Below, piece after piece: positions 1 to 12,569 of a DNA stretch of 64,000 nt (position 1 is the first letter of the stretch; each line of letters opens with the position of its first letter). The notes under the pieces were generated by a model. The model was not told the DNA's origin and ran no database searches. It worked only from the letters and a program-made list of their open reading frames with translations. Both the position numbers and the translations under genes were made by a program. Source of the DNA: Tubulanus polymorphus (taxonomy: Eukaryota > Nemertea > Palaeonemertea > Tubulaniformes > Tubulanidae); assembly GCF_964204645.1 (NCBI RefSeq), contig NC_134027.1, positions 16,172,485-16,236,484 on the forward strand, read 5' to 3'.

Positions 1-1105
1 ACCCGCTAAAATCTAACTCTCTAATCCCTGAACACTAAACCCTAGCCCCCTAAGCCCTAGCCCCCAAAACCCTAACCCTCTAATCACTAAACCCTAACCC
101 CGTAAACCCTAACCCTCTAAAACCTAACCCCGTAAACCCTAACCCTCTAAACCCTATAAACACTAAACCTCTAAACACTAAACCCTAACCCTCTAATCAC
201 TAAAACCTAACCCTCTAAACACTAAACCCTAGCCCCCTAAAACCAAACCCTCTAAAACCTAAACCTCTAAACACTAAACCCTAACCTCTAATCATTCAAC
301 CCTAACCCTCTAAACACTAAATCCTAGCCCCCAAAACCCTAACCCTCTTAAACCTAAACCTCTAAACACTAAACCCTAACTCTCTAAACACTTACCCTCT
401 GAACACTAAACCCTAACCCTCTTAACACTAAACCCTAGCCCCCTAAACCCTAACCCCTCTAAAACCTAACCCCGTAAACCCTAAACCCAAACCCTCTAAA
501 ACCTAACCCTATAAACACTAAACCCTAACCCTCTAAACACTAAACCCTAACCCTCTAAACACTAAACCCTAGCCCCCTAAACCCTACCCCTCTAAAACCT
601 AAACCTCTAAACACTAAACCCTAGCCCCCTAAACCCTAACCCTCTAAAACCTAAACCTCTAAACACTAAACCCTAACCCTCTAAACACTAACCCTCTGAA
701 CACTAACCCTCTTAACACTAAACCCTAACCCCCTAAACCCTAGCCCCCTAAACCCTAACCCCCTAACCCCGTAAACCCTAAACCCTAAAAACCACTAAAC
801 CCTAACCCTCTAACTCTCTAAACCCTGAACCCTCTAATTGCTCTCTAACCCTTTGAACACTAAACCCCCTAAACCCTAACCCTCTTAACCCTAACCCTCT
901 AAACACTAAACCCTAACCCCCTAAACCCTAACCCCTAAACCCTAACCCTCTAAAACCTAAACACTAAACCCCTGAACACTCTAAACCCAAACCCTTTAAA
1001 ACCTAAATCTATAAAATTTAACCCTTTAAAAACTAAACCCTAACCCCGTAAACCCTAACCATATGAAACCTAACGCTCTAAACCCCCAAACACCACTCCT
1101 CTAAT
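1..1105. repeat. Degenerate telomere-like satellite (CCCTAA variants)
   Basis: The first 1.1 kb is built from CCCTAA blocks interleaved with CCCTCTAA, ACACTAAA, CCCCCTAA and CCCCGTAA variants. The commonest composite is about 22 bp (CCCTAA + CCCTCTAA + ACACTAAA). The C-rich strand reads 5' to 3' from the left edge, which is the orientation expected at the left end of a chromosome with TTAGGG telomeres. No long run of perfect CCCTAA is present, so this is telomere-associated or degenerate telomeric DNA, not a pristine telomere. It stops abruptly near 1105. Confidence 0.85.
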
Positions 1106-1221
1106 ATAATGGGAAATAAATAGTTCGTTGCTTTGTTTATATAGAATCGCAGACAATAACGCGATTCTTTGCGATCTAATTTTAAAATAAGCTTAGCAGT
1201 CCGGTACTCGTTATATTAAAG

Positions 1222-2823
1222 GTATTTGAAGAAAAAGAACGAAAGTGGATTAAACATGTGTGCGAAACGAAGGGGTGTAGGGAGGGGTACGTCACTATCG
1301 ATGGCAATGAAAAGCTTCATCGGGCAATGTGTGCAGCGGATAGCCAAGTACATTTTGACGATACAAACTCAATCAGAACAATCATAACATGTCAGAATGA
1401 CCCTTCATATGGCGGGAAACACAAACCCTCGTCAAGGTAGGTGTCAGCTCTGATCACTTCAACTCTTACGATGAATTCTCGATGATAGTTTATTTACGGG
1501 CGTAGGCTATAACATGCTCGTACATTTAGGTTGCCCTATCATTGAAAACATCAGCAAAACGTATACCTGTTAATTTAAAGTTACTTAATATCAATAGGTT
1601 CTGTAACGAACATAGACCAATGGAAGAGAAAAAGCTGACAGACAAACCCAATAAAGACGACCATACAAAACGACCTGAAAGACAGACGCGGATTCCATTA
1701 TATCTCAAAGGTACATGAAAATTAACGCTAGGTTTATACTCATAGGGTCAGCGACAATTCAAGATGTTTTTGATTTATATTTTTAATTACAATCTGTTAC
1801 TATTAAAGAATATATTTAAATGTTTGCATGTATATAAATATAAATTCAAGGTTAATTCAATACAACCTAAGAACATATTTAATATTTCAACCCTCTAGTA
1901 ACCCTCTAATGACAATACTAATCCTATGACTTCACTGACCATGTAATGATACTGAACATGTGACACTCTCGAACACAAGAACCCTCTCTTATGCTCCAAC
2001 GCTATTGACAATATAACCCTATTACCTTCCCTGACACAACAACCCTATGATCCTATGACCCTCTCTGACCCTACGTTTAACTATACCCCCAGTATGGTTA
2101 TGGTCAATGTCAGGGATTTACTTTAAACAATGATTCTGACCCTGTAAACAGGGTTTTATTTCTTTCGTTGCGATTCATATAGTAACGAAATCGATATTGT
2201 TTACAGATTATGTACACGATGTTAAACGTGCGCGAAATATGTTACTTGTGGATGAATCCGTCGCTGAATTAGGATGCAAAGATAGAGTACAGAAATTGAA
2301 TAAGTTTTACTCTACTACTGCCGGTATGTTTGCTGCGATAAAACCTTGTGGAATCGTCGTCAGAATGGTTGAGATGTTTTCGCATGAAAGTATAACACAG
2401 GCTTTCCTTTTCTTACATGAAACATATGTGAGAAATGGATATAAAGATTACTTGAGATACGTCGGTTATGATCGTTGCTGTGAGTTGCATCCATTTTTGT
2501 GCCGACTAGCCAAAGACGGTGTTGTTGAAGCATCCGAATTGTTGGAGAACACCAAGTTTTTGGTGGATATTTTCCATGTTGTGAAACACACGAAGCCTAC
2601 ATGCATGCCTCTCGATGGGCCTCAATGTAAATACCATCCTAATTTAGATGCATTTCAAGATATCGCCGGCACGAATACAGAAAGTTGCGAACAGGGTTTC
2701 GTTCGATTGAATCGATACAAAGCGGCAACTAGATACATGACCAGGAATAAAAGGAAATTATTTTTCAACTTGATTAATAATGACTTTACCGAGAGACTTG
2801 AAAAAAGATTAAAACTTGTATAA
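1222..2823 (+). CDS. KDZ-type transposase, 3' part, three exons, 5' truncated
   Basis: Three exons splice in phase: 1222-1436, 1598-1710 and 2207-2823 (stop TAA 2821-2823). The first carries a 'DGNEKLHR' segment and a Cys-rich stretch. The second supplies 'RFCNEH', completing a Cys/His cluster like those that precede KDZ (Kyakuja-Dileera-Zisupton) transposase domains. The third has 'YSTTAG', 'VGYDRCCEL', 'VDIFHVVKHT', 'CKYHP' and 'CEQGF', which I take as the D, D/H and E catalytic blocks. No stop interrupts the three exons. The first visible exon has no convincing start codon, and only about 115 bp separates it from the telomere-like satellite, so the 5' end is missing or lies elsewhere. It is a mobile-element gene or a domesticated descendant. 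The family call rests on remembered motif spacing. Confidence 0.7.
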
Positions 2824-3448
2824 AACATGTGTAAAACGCGTTTCACACCGTATGTTTATTACTTTTCTAAACTGATAAAGATATTAGTATAAACGAGGAG
2901 ATTTTTCTAAGCTTTTGGCTACATATTCCAATGGTCGTTTTATTGAAGCTTGAGACCTGAAATTTGATAGAAAAATGTTGTATTATACAGAACTAGTAAC
3001 ATGTTATGTTATGTTGTAATCACAGCAATGAGATTTGCTCATTATAGGTTATTTTAGCTGATGTTTGTCTCATTTCAGCCCAACATTAATGAAGGAGTTG
3101 ATACCCGGCATTACTTTTTCCGAATCCTTATAGTTTCTGAAATATTGAACTGTAAACTGTCTAATAGGGGGGGGGGGGGGGGGGGTTACAAAGCTAATCC
3201 CGCTAAAACCAATTTCAAACGTCTTCTCTGGGATTAAAGATGTAGTTGACACGAAAATAGATGTGAATATAAACTTAAATCATAGCTCCAATGAAAATAT
3301 ATATATTCCCATTGTAATGTTACGATGTAAATAAGGATATACTTTTGAGATATTTTCAAGAAATGGTAAGTGGATAAGTAACTTCAGTTTAAATTCTAAT
3401 GTGTACCGGTAATTATATTCGGATGGGCAAATATATAAACAGATACAC
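2824..3448. other. Spacer with a 19-bp poly-G tract
   Basis: No gene is seen between the convergent KDZ and DUF3987-like genes. The only notable sequence is a run of 19 G at 3167-3185. Open frames that cross it, such as a proline run on the minus strand, are products of the homopolymer. Confidence 0.6.
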
Positions 3449-6400
3449 TTACTGTTGTTCCAAAGGCACTTTTGATGCTGACAAGCTGTTAACATACTCT
3501 GATCTTGTCACTTTCAACGAAGTTAACATCTCATCTTCTATGTTTTCCGTTTTGAGAAAACTTATCTGAAAAGAGATCAATCATAATTGTATATCAATAT
3601 ATATGTACAGAGAGGAATGAAAGGGTCATAAATATTTTAATGGACCCATGTATACAAATATATTGTGTTTGTATATCACGCGACAAACTGAAAGAATATT
3701 TTTTGCCTAGAACTAAGAATTGTTTAAAATGCCTACCTTATCAGTAGCAATGTTTATGGTGCCGGCATTTCGGTTCTCAAGCATTTGGAATATTTCTTTA
3801 ATCTTATTCTTCCCCCCATTTACTTTGAATGCCGACTTCTTTTGCATCGCACTCATGATTACCTCTCTCCCTTGATTTAATATGACAATTTTCATGAGTC
3901 GTTGGTTCGTTTCGGTGATACCTTTAGTAAAACAATATTTAGATAATTGTTTGACGTATACGAAATAGTCGATGCGTGTACAAATGAAAAGCAAAAAAAC
4001 AAAATCTGGATTTTCCCGGAAAACTCAATCTAAAAATCTTATAATCTTTCTATTATGAGACCAAAAATGAAAAATAGTGGTTTTTCTCGGGAAATGCACA
4101 TCTTTATATCCCTCTAGTTATCATATAGGCCTATAGCTCCCATTTTATGTTGCGGTACCGTGGAATTCCGCGTAAACATAATTATTCTAACATAATTATT
4201 TTTATCAAGACATTATATTAGGACGACTGTCGAAATTAATTTTTGCTTTTATTCAAAAGCCGATAAGGCTAGCCTGTATACCTATATACCTGTACAAATA
4301 TAACATATTTTACATTATTCTACCGATTGATAATCTATTAGTGAAAGTTACACTTTTACCATTAATCTAGTAGTTTAAAAAAACAACAAATACGTGCGTT
4401 TTCATAATTGATAATCATTTACCATCGTATGTTTTACAGTCATTTTTAATAATGAAGCTTCAATTTGTACAACCTACTACGCTTCTTCAATTACACAAAA
4501 TCTACTCCGGAATGAAGGCCAGTATACGCCAAACGTGATTTAAGTTCAGGACACTGTTACAGGATCCGATTGACCGATTGCCCGGGATAAGCATATTCTC
4601 AATAAGGCAAGTTAGTGTCAATAGTTCTATCGATTAGGACGAGGTACCTTTTCTACAGCCAGGGTTTGATGTAGCCTACGTCTTAAATTTTTTGACCGTC
4701 CATGTGGAGTAGTCCCGAGTGCATCGTCGACATAATGTTACATCACTCAGAAAAGTCCAAGGTGACTTGTGAGGAACTGTTATTGCGTTTATCTAAGTAA
4801 CGTATCTTACCATCCGGGATTAAGACTGGCGGCGAATCATTTTCCATTCCCACCACAGTCGCGACATGGTCAATGCATAGCGAAACAATTTCTACCGAAG
4901 CCCTGATCACTTCCGATCTGATTGTGTTCCTCTCGTGATCAAGCTGTTCATCATCACCGTCATAGAAGATGTTGAATAGTAGTTGTATCGCTGGGCAAAG
5001 ACGAAGTACCTGTCCCTTGCCTTTTGAGTAAAGCGCTGTTAATATGAAAGCAATATCAAATTAATTTTTCTTTAATGATTTTGTGGTAATATGTTAAACC
5101 GTAAAGTATGATCAATATTCAAATCGTATAGAACACTTGCTGATTAATTTGCTATGACATTATCATTTGCAAGTAGGTGAATTTGTTATTTTCTTTGTTT
5201 TCAACAGCTGGAAATACCTGAAGACTTGAAAGTACTCCTCGCTACTAAAATATAACTATAATATAATTTATTAGATTTAAACTCACCACTTAGCAGGTTG
5301 TTGGCCAAACAATTCGATTTCAATTTTTGTTGAAATTTATCATAAATGTCCGAAACTTCGTTATCTGTATCTGTGTCTATTCTGTACAAGGTCACATCAT
5401 TGTCACCGTTGTGCAGTACTTGTTTACTGAATGCCTCGCCTACATTTAGTGAAACATTTATAAATCAAAAATTTGAAAAATATAGGAGGTACTTTTTAGG
5501 ACTAGAATAAAAACATATAATGATCTTAATAAAAAACAAATTTTTTATTTTCAATACGTAAAAATACACTTCCAAGTAAAGAGTTAATTTAGAATTTTCA
5601 AAAAATATAATGAAAACTAATTGAACTATTACAACGATTTAGCAATTCACGATATTCCGCTCCAAAACACGTTTTGTGCGATGAGGAACAAGTGACCAAC
5701 ATCAGTCACGAATCAGAACATTAAACTGACCCGTTTCCCGTCTACATAGCAACATTTCATAAAACCGGCAACTATCTATTTACTTACATAAACGCTCAAT
5801 GAAGACATCTCCGGTATCATCGTCCGTACACTTTAAATCTTCGAATGTGTTGAATTTCGGCTTAGGAAATAACCAAAGAAATCTTGATGTGAGACCTTTG
5901 TCAATATTTTGCTTCTCCGTTATTAATGAATATGCCGTACTTGGCTGTGTCATCCCAAATATCGATAGGCCGGTGGTTTCCATTGTAAAATTAGCTTTTT
6001 CACCAACTGTAAAATAGATACCGGCATTATTATCTTTTATGTTGAGCATGTTTATGTTAAAAATGAGAATTTCTAACAATACAACCGGTGGGTGTCTACA
6101 AAATTGGCGTAGCCAATGTTCTTGTTGTTAGTAAATTTTGTGTATCAATAGACAAATGGTTACTAGTGGGCTCATGTGTTTTGATTATGTTCAATGACTT
6201 TAATAGGTGGCAGCTTCCCTGGCCTGGACACTGAGAGGTGACGACTATTGACTTGTTGCCGCGATCTGGACTGGTCCGGACACAAGTATGATTTAACTTT
6301 TATATGGTTTATCTTATTTATTGAATTGAACCTGCAGTGAATAGGCTTAAATTATTTGGATGAATCCAGAAATGACCTTACCCGTTTTCCTTGTCCAGGA

Positions 6401-7776
6401 ATTACCGTTATACATTTGTAATATTCTTGAAAATTCGTTTGTTTCTAACAATCCCTTGCTTCCGCTGTATATATTTATTTGCGTTAAGAAATTTGTTAAT
6501 TCATCTTGTAGGGCAAATGCTTTTCCGTTGTTTTCGGCCATCAAGGCGCCCATTTTTTCAAAACTTTGATCGTCTAATGTCCAGATAACAGATTTAACGT
6601 CTGGTCTTGACTCTTCCACCTTGTTTTTGATCATTTTTAGTACTTTACTCATCAGCCTATACACTGTTGACTTCCCTGACCCAGTCGGGGTGCAAACGGC
6701 AAGCCAGTTGATAGCCGGTTCTTCCCACATGGTGTTTGAAACTTTGACGATCGCGTTACTACATATATATGATGATATGCCTAATAACCCAAAAAGTACT
6801 GACGAATCGGGTACGTTCATCTTATCTGCAAGAAATTTACAACCCTGCAACAAAATAAAATAGAATCATTTTTTTAGAATTACTTTTTGTTATAGGCCTA
6901 GGCCTATAATGAAATGAACTTCATAAAATATTATTCTAATACTGTTATACTTTGTTCAGAGGTTAGGGCTCAACCGCATTCCTAAATTCACGAGAAAAAG
7001 GTTAAATATTCATTGACTTGAATATGGAAGAAATGTATCTTTTTATGATTTATACCCTAGAAATTTATTGCTCAATTTCTTGTAAATTATATCCTAGCTA
7101 TTCAATGACAAGGGTTAAATTTTCAAATTCCTGGAGCGGGGTGTTTTTGAGTCATGCAGGGCATGTTTTTGAGAAAAATTATAGGTTACCAGGGCTGTTA
7201 GGAAGTCTACTGACTAAAAAATCTAATCAATAATTAGGCCTAGACCTAGCCTTAGATCTATAGGCCAACCATGTTGACGATATTAATGATGACTATTTCC
7301 GCGATTTAAATTATTGTTGTTATGAAATAGGCTTAGCCTAACTAGAAAACCGAAGAATAATTTTGTATGAAATAATGGTAATCTCTTTGACGCGACGGGT
7401 AATACAGGCGGACTCTGTGTTGGTATAAACAGACAAATAAGAGGCCTCTACAGGGACACATTTACGTCATTTCAAACGGTGAAATGGTTAACGACTTCCA
7501 CTACATATTTATTAAATAGACCTATTCCAACTGCATAATGTAGACAATAGTGCGGCATACATAGCCATTGAGCTATATATCCATACGATGCAAGGAAATA
7601 GCATATGTTATGGAAAAGGTGCATGAATTACGAATTAATTCTGTTGCTAAATGCAGGCCTTAAGTATTTGATATGGTTGGCTAAAGTTTACTTACCTCTT
7701 CCAGCTTCGTTGGGAAAACATTCCAGCGTATTTCTTTCTCCCAACATTTATTTAAATAAGCTAATCTAGATTCCAT
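3449..7776 (-). CDS. DUF3987-like P-loop ATPase (primase/helicase-like), 7 exons, intact
   Basis: Minus-strand exons at 7696-7776, 6382-6844, 5788-6006, 5287-5439, 4811-5035, 3737-3921 and 3449-3565 join with GT-AG borders and consistent phases into 1443 nt (480 residues plus stop). Residues about 80-87 are a Walker A loop (PTGSGKST). About 138-143 is a Walker B-like 'ALQDEL'. 'GLTSRFLWLFPKP' near residue 220 may hold an arginine finger. These blocks, plus 'FEKMG.LM.EN' and 'QVLRLCPAIQ', match animal proteins carrying DUF3987, a domain related to plasmid and phage primase-helicases. No break is visible. The start ATG at 7774-7776 is the first in its exon, but an extra acidic 5' exon near 8.5 kb cannot be excluded. 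The cellular role is unknown; it may be domesticated from, or still part of, a mobile element. Confidence 0.75.
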
Positions 7777-7920
7777 GTTGAAATGATTGAATGGGATCAG
7801 CTTTTTATGTTTTGATGATAAAAGTCGTTGTGTTACTACGCAACAAATGACTGTTCCCTAAATAAATTAGTTAATTTCCGTGGTAACGGATCAAAATCCT
7901 TATAACATTATTCACTGTAC

Positions 7921-8355
7921 ACGATTTTTGGAATGAGATTTCCAGAAATTTCCAGAAAAATCCGGAATTTATTTTCCGGAATTCCATTTGACCCCCCCCC
8001 TGCGATAATGAGATTTCTAGAATTTTCCGGAAATTTCTGGAATTATTTGTTTAAATTGTAACACCACGATTTTTGGAATGAGATTTCCGGAAATTTCCAG
8101 AAAAATCTGGAATTTATTTTCCGGAATTCCATTTGACCCCCCCTCCCTGCGATAATGAGATTTCTAGAATTTTCCGGAAATTTCTGGAATTATTTGTTTA
8201 AATTGTAACACCACGATTTTTGGAATGAGATTTCCGGAAATTTCCAGAAAAATCCGGAATTTATTTTCCGGAATTCCAAGTGACCCCCCCCCTGCGATAA
8301 TGAGATTTCTAGAATTTTCCGGAAAATTCTGGAATTATTTGTTTAAATTGTAAGA
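7921..8355. repeat. Tandem repeat, three units of about 146 bp
   Basis: Units begin at 7921, 8066 and 8213 with 'ACGATTTTTGGAATGAGATT'. Each contains several TTCCGGAA palindromes and a C-run of 7-9 bases followed by 'TGCGATAATGAG'. A partial TTCCGGAAAT-rich tail continues to about 8400. It sits just 5' of the DUF3987-like gene. Confidence 0.85.
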
Positions 8356-8425
8356 CCCCTCCTTAGATTTTTCCGGAAATTTCTAAATGATTCCGGAAAT
8401 TGAGAGAATGTCAGAAACCGCACCA

Positions 8426-8524
8426 TTATGCACGATCGTCATCGGTGTCATCACCAACATCGGAGGGAAAGGGTTCTTCGTCTTCAACTTCAGATCCTGT
8501 TTCAGTGACAGTAAATAAATCCAT
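8426..8524 (-). CDS. Short acidic reading frame, possible 5' exon
   Basis: A 32-residue minus-strand frame starts at ATG 8522-8524, just after an AG acceptor-like site, and is very acidic (…EVEDEEPFPSDVGDDTDDD…). A GT follows the acidic run, so it could be an upstream exon of the DUF3987-like gene. No homolog is recognised and chance is possible. Confidence 0.2.
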   Translation of the reverse strand: MDLFTVTETGSEVEDEEPFPSDVGDDTDDDRA

Positions 8525-11400
8525 TTCTGTTTCACGAAGAAACGACATGAAAATGGCAATAAGCGAATACATCAATTTCCAGCATTAATTCCACGATACT
8601 GTCCCAGAGAGACTCTACGTACAGAACTGAAAGATACAAACAGTAAAAAGTCTCTAAATCTACATGCAACTCGATGGTGCTGCCATCTGCAAAATATGCG
8701 AACTAAAAGTTTACTTTGAGATGCACTGCTCAAAAGCATCTTAAATTATCTTTTTAAATCAAACTAATACAAGAGTGACAACATTAAGGTTCAAACTAAC
8801 AAAGCAATTGCTTACCGAAACATTTCAACCACAAATAACGAGTCCACACGTTGAAATCTAACCCGGATCTTCGAATGCTCATCGCGTTGCGAAAACGAGC
8901 TAATTACCGCAGTAAACCGATTCTTCTCCGAAACGATGCGGAGCAATTTGACAATAACAATCACATTTTGCCACATGTCATAATATTTTCACAAGAATGA
9001 TTTAAAACAACGTATTTTAAAACGAATGAACTTTATTTTGATTCTTGTAACAAATTAAGAAGCTGCTCTCCTACTACGAAATAATCGTGCGCCATGCGTA
9101 GATAAAATCAATAACACAGCTCCTACTACGAAATATGCGTGCGCCATGCGTAGATAAAATCAATAACACAGCTACTCTCATACACACACACACATACACA
9201 GCGCTGTTTATCGCCTGACCCACGTACACAGTATATATAGCGACGCACTCATCCACCGCGCGCGTGCATATAAATTCTCCACCTATTCAATTCTGTTCTA
9301 CCAAGTCATCATATTGTGTTACAACGCGCTGGCGGGTGGAAAATCGGACATCGCCGAAAAAGGAAAAAAAATCGGAATTTTGTATACCCGATCGTATCGT
9401 CGGAATTTCTTCACGCAAATCGGGAGGATTCCGAATAATTCGGGAGGGTTGGCAGCCCTAAATCTATGAAAAAGTAGGAAATTATTTTGCCCTAGTAATA
9501 AAGTGGGCTAATTTAAGCAATTAAACATCGACTTTATCCTAAAGATTTTACAACGATTCCAAAAATGTACTTGGTGAGGTTGAATGGTAAATCCGTTACA
9601 GGATCTCAAACAATGGAACGATGAACTATTTTTCAAATTGTACATTTTGTCTTTAATAGTTATCTTTGATACTTGATTTCAAATGTTTGTAGTAACCCAA
9701 AGAATTCCATTGCAATATTCTTTGAGCAATAAACAAGAGACAAACAACTATCTACCTTAATTTCTGAACCTTATTACCCATAGTGGTATCCTACCACATT
9801 TCAGAAGGTGAATTCTTCATTTCTATAAAAATGTAATTTAAACAATTTAAACCTGAGAGCTGGACTATTTAATGGCTCAAGACATGCCTAAGGGTTTGTG
9901 GAATATACAGACACACACTCAATGAGATAGTGAACTGATGTCAGGTACCTTCGCTGGCACAACAATTATTATACTTAAAATCAAGCGAGCTCCGTTGCAC
10001 TATTTAAAATTCAAAGAACCCAGGAAGAAAGACACTAAATATTTGGATGGATATATGAAAGCTGTGGGTACTGGTGTGTAATGGGTAGTGTAGTGTGATC
10101 TGTGTGCATTTGTGGCCAGCACATAGATCACATTGTTAACTGGGGTTTGGTCCAGGGCTCGCGAGATTTTCAACAACACGGAAGTAACGTGTAATAAATG
10201 ATGACTTGAATTGCATGACTACCTACCACCCCTCATTATTGTTGGAAAACTAAACGTTCCGCACTGACTACAAATTAGTAATAACATTTTAGAAATGGCC
10301 AGAATTTTAACTTAGGTTCTATCTCATTTTTATTTTACGATTGGGATTGGTATAATTTTTTTCAACGGCCGTTAAGGCTTCATGTTTCGTCTGCAATTCA
10401 CTGCAAATAGTTACGCAACTACGCACATTTCAGTGTTTTTGGCAGCTGTACACTCAATCGGCACCGTTCGTGACTAGCTTCACTGCGGAATTATCATTAA
10501 TTTACATCGCCATTTCACATCATCAACTTATATTGTGCCTTAGAACCCTAACAGCCGAAATAATTGAAATGCACACACGATTTCTATCAGTGAAAATTGA
10601 GAGAGTGGCCAATCCCGGGCGGAGTGGGGCCGATACGTCCAGTACCCGTATGATTAGCTTATTGCATTGCGACAAACGAATCAATGGGCCATATAAGGCC
10701 ACATTTTTGGCAAAATAATGTATGCATAACTTTGTTTACAGCGAGGTTCTGAATGAATATTTTATATACCCATTAATAATAGTCATAGATCATTATTGAT
10801 GTTTCATTTATATTTTTATCTCCTGCAGTTTACACAGTTCAGACTTCATATGCAAGTAATAGATATAAACGATCTAACTTGCAGAAATGCTTAGCTCCAA
10901 AATGCTGATTTGTCAAATATTAGACGACGTAAATAATCCATAATCGAACTCATTCGAGATATTATATTTAAGTACTTAACTAATTAAAAACTCCTTTCAA
11001 TGTGGACTGTAGAATGTATTGGGATCCAGACATGAAGATAGCGAGGACCAAGTTAGGTACAAAATGTACCATAACTGCATCTTTAGGTCCTGACATGACA
11101 GTGGTCTAAATCGTGTATTTACTCAGTCATTTACTCATTATTTAACGCATACTACATCATTTATTTCAACTATTACAAATTCATCAATGAGGTTTCAAGA
11201 TATATGCATGGATAATAATATCTTCCTAAATGTAAAAGGTAAAAGTGACCTGTGCGTTGGTAAGCTCACAGGAACATCGCATTTTCTTTGTTCGAAATGA
11301 ATTCAAATGAATTTCTCCCCAAGGTAGGAAACACACCACAAGTGGTAAGAACAATATTTTCCTCAACCAATAGCAAGAAATATTTTAATACAATTGCGTA
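8525..11400. other. Non-coding region with small repeats
   Basis: No gene is supported here. A 55-bp unit containing 'CGTGCGCCATGCGTAGATAA' occurs twice in tandem at about 9064-9120 and 9121-9175. A CA-rich stretch follows at 9182-9200, and a GC-richer segment with TATATATA and CGCGCGC at about 9225-9275. The rest is unique-looking AT-rich sequence. Confidence 0.5.
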
Positions 11401-11469
11401 CGTAGATACTATTTTTCAGCTTTATTGAACCAGCCAAAATCCCGCGAAAATGTGGCCCAGGTCCACCCT

Positions 11470-11570
11470 CCCCTGGTGGGGATACGAACCTGATGGAACC
11501 GAGACTGCCACTGCGCCGAATACTGTCTAATTAGAACTTTACTGGCCAATAAGAAATCTGGTTTCACTTT
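11470..11570 (-). repeat. tRNA-like SINE head or tRNA relic
   Basis: On the minus strand a B-box-like GGTTCGTATCC (complement of about 11480-11491) follows an A-box-like CGGCGCAGTGG (complement of about 11509-11519) at about the spacing of a pol III internal promoter. No full cloverleaf is apparent. Most likely it is the head of a tRNA-derived SINE. Confidence 0.4.
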
Positions 11571-11603
11571 TTCCAGGTATTTTCGTATATCCATGTATTT
11601 TTC

Positions 11604-11921
11604 CTAAGCGACCATATAAACCTGTCCATGTACCTGTGCATTCGGGCTTATGTCGCAGGGTTTAATGATGGGGCTGAGTCTAGCGATGCTATCAGGTCCG
11701 CACCCCTGCCAAGGGAGAATAGCCAGACACAGGGCGGAGTCAAATTTTGGCCCCACATAATTGAGAGTACATTCACATCTAAATCCCTCATTCGTCGAAA
11801 ACGATGCCGTTGCAAGCAATGTGAGTCCATTCCAGCTTGTTTCATTTTGGTATGTCTCAATACGTTGCCTAATCAGTTGCCCTAGATCATCATATAGAAT
11901 TGAAGACGAACAACATCCCAT
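11604..11921 (-). CDS. Unrecognised 105-residue reading frame
   Basis: This ATG-started minus-strand frame begins MGCCSS (a possible N-myristoylation/palmitoylation start) and ends at TAG 11604-11606. It is richer in GC than its surroundings. No domain is recognised. A GT inside the 3' end could be a splice donor. It could be a small gene, an exon of a retrogene or chance; overlapping open frames on the plus strand weaken the case. Confidence 0.25.
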   Translation of the reverse strand: MGCCSSSILYDDLGQLIRQRIETYQNETSWNGLTLLATASFSTNEGFRCECTLNYVGPKFDSALCLAILPWQGCGPDSIARLSPIIKPCDISPNAQVHGQVYMVA

Positions 11922-11924
11922 TCT

Positions 11925-12560
11925 TTACAAATTAGTTCCATCACTCGCTGTAATAAGACAATTAAAAATCGGTTGATATACATATATTTCCAAGGGATAC
12001 TATCTTTTTTCCAACATCTCATTATTTCCACATCCCAATGAACAGCTCATTAGTCACATTTCTCAGTGTCACATTTCTCAGTATCCCATGTCTCATTCGC
12101 CCAACAATGTATCCATCAATTACAGTGTCATTGAGTATATCAACAAATATGAATGCTCTCATTAAAGCTTATGTGGTTTGTGTGATGTGAAAGCTCCAAG
12201 TTCCTAGTGCTCAATCCAGAGAAAAATAATACCACATCTGATTTCAGCTTTTGAAATTACTCAAATCTTTTTTCGAGCTTACACAGAGTATATGCCATCA
12301 AAACTCAACCTATTGAGAAACAGTATTGAAAGCTAAAATAGTTAATAAGATTGTTCACATCCATATACAAATCACCCACTTTAAGTGTCGATAAAGGACT
12401 TTGGATATTGGTACCATGTTGTGGAATCAAAAATTTGGTCATAACTTGACCACCACGCCGCTTGCGTTGTTCTCACAATAACATATCATATGGTCCTTTT
12501 TATTTCCCTGCACCCCACAAAAATCCTAGATCTGCCCCTGGATAAATCTATTCTACTTAT
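11925..12560. other. No gene seen
   Basis: AT-rich sequence. 'CACATTTCTCAGT' is duplicated at about 12055 and 12068. Nothing else is supported. Confidence 0.5.
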
Positions 12561-12569
12561 TTCTAACAA

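Noticed and set aside
3070-3252. Proline-run frame across the G tract
   Set aside because: It is created by the 19-bp homopolymer; no homology or splice context.
6360-6863. Plus-strand frames opposite the P-loop exon
   Set aside because: They are shadows of exon 2 of the minus-strand DUF3987-like gene.
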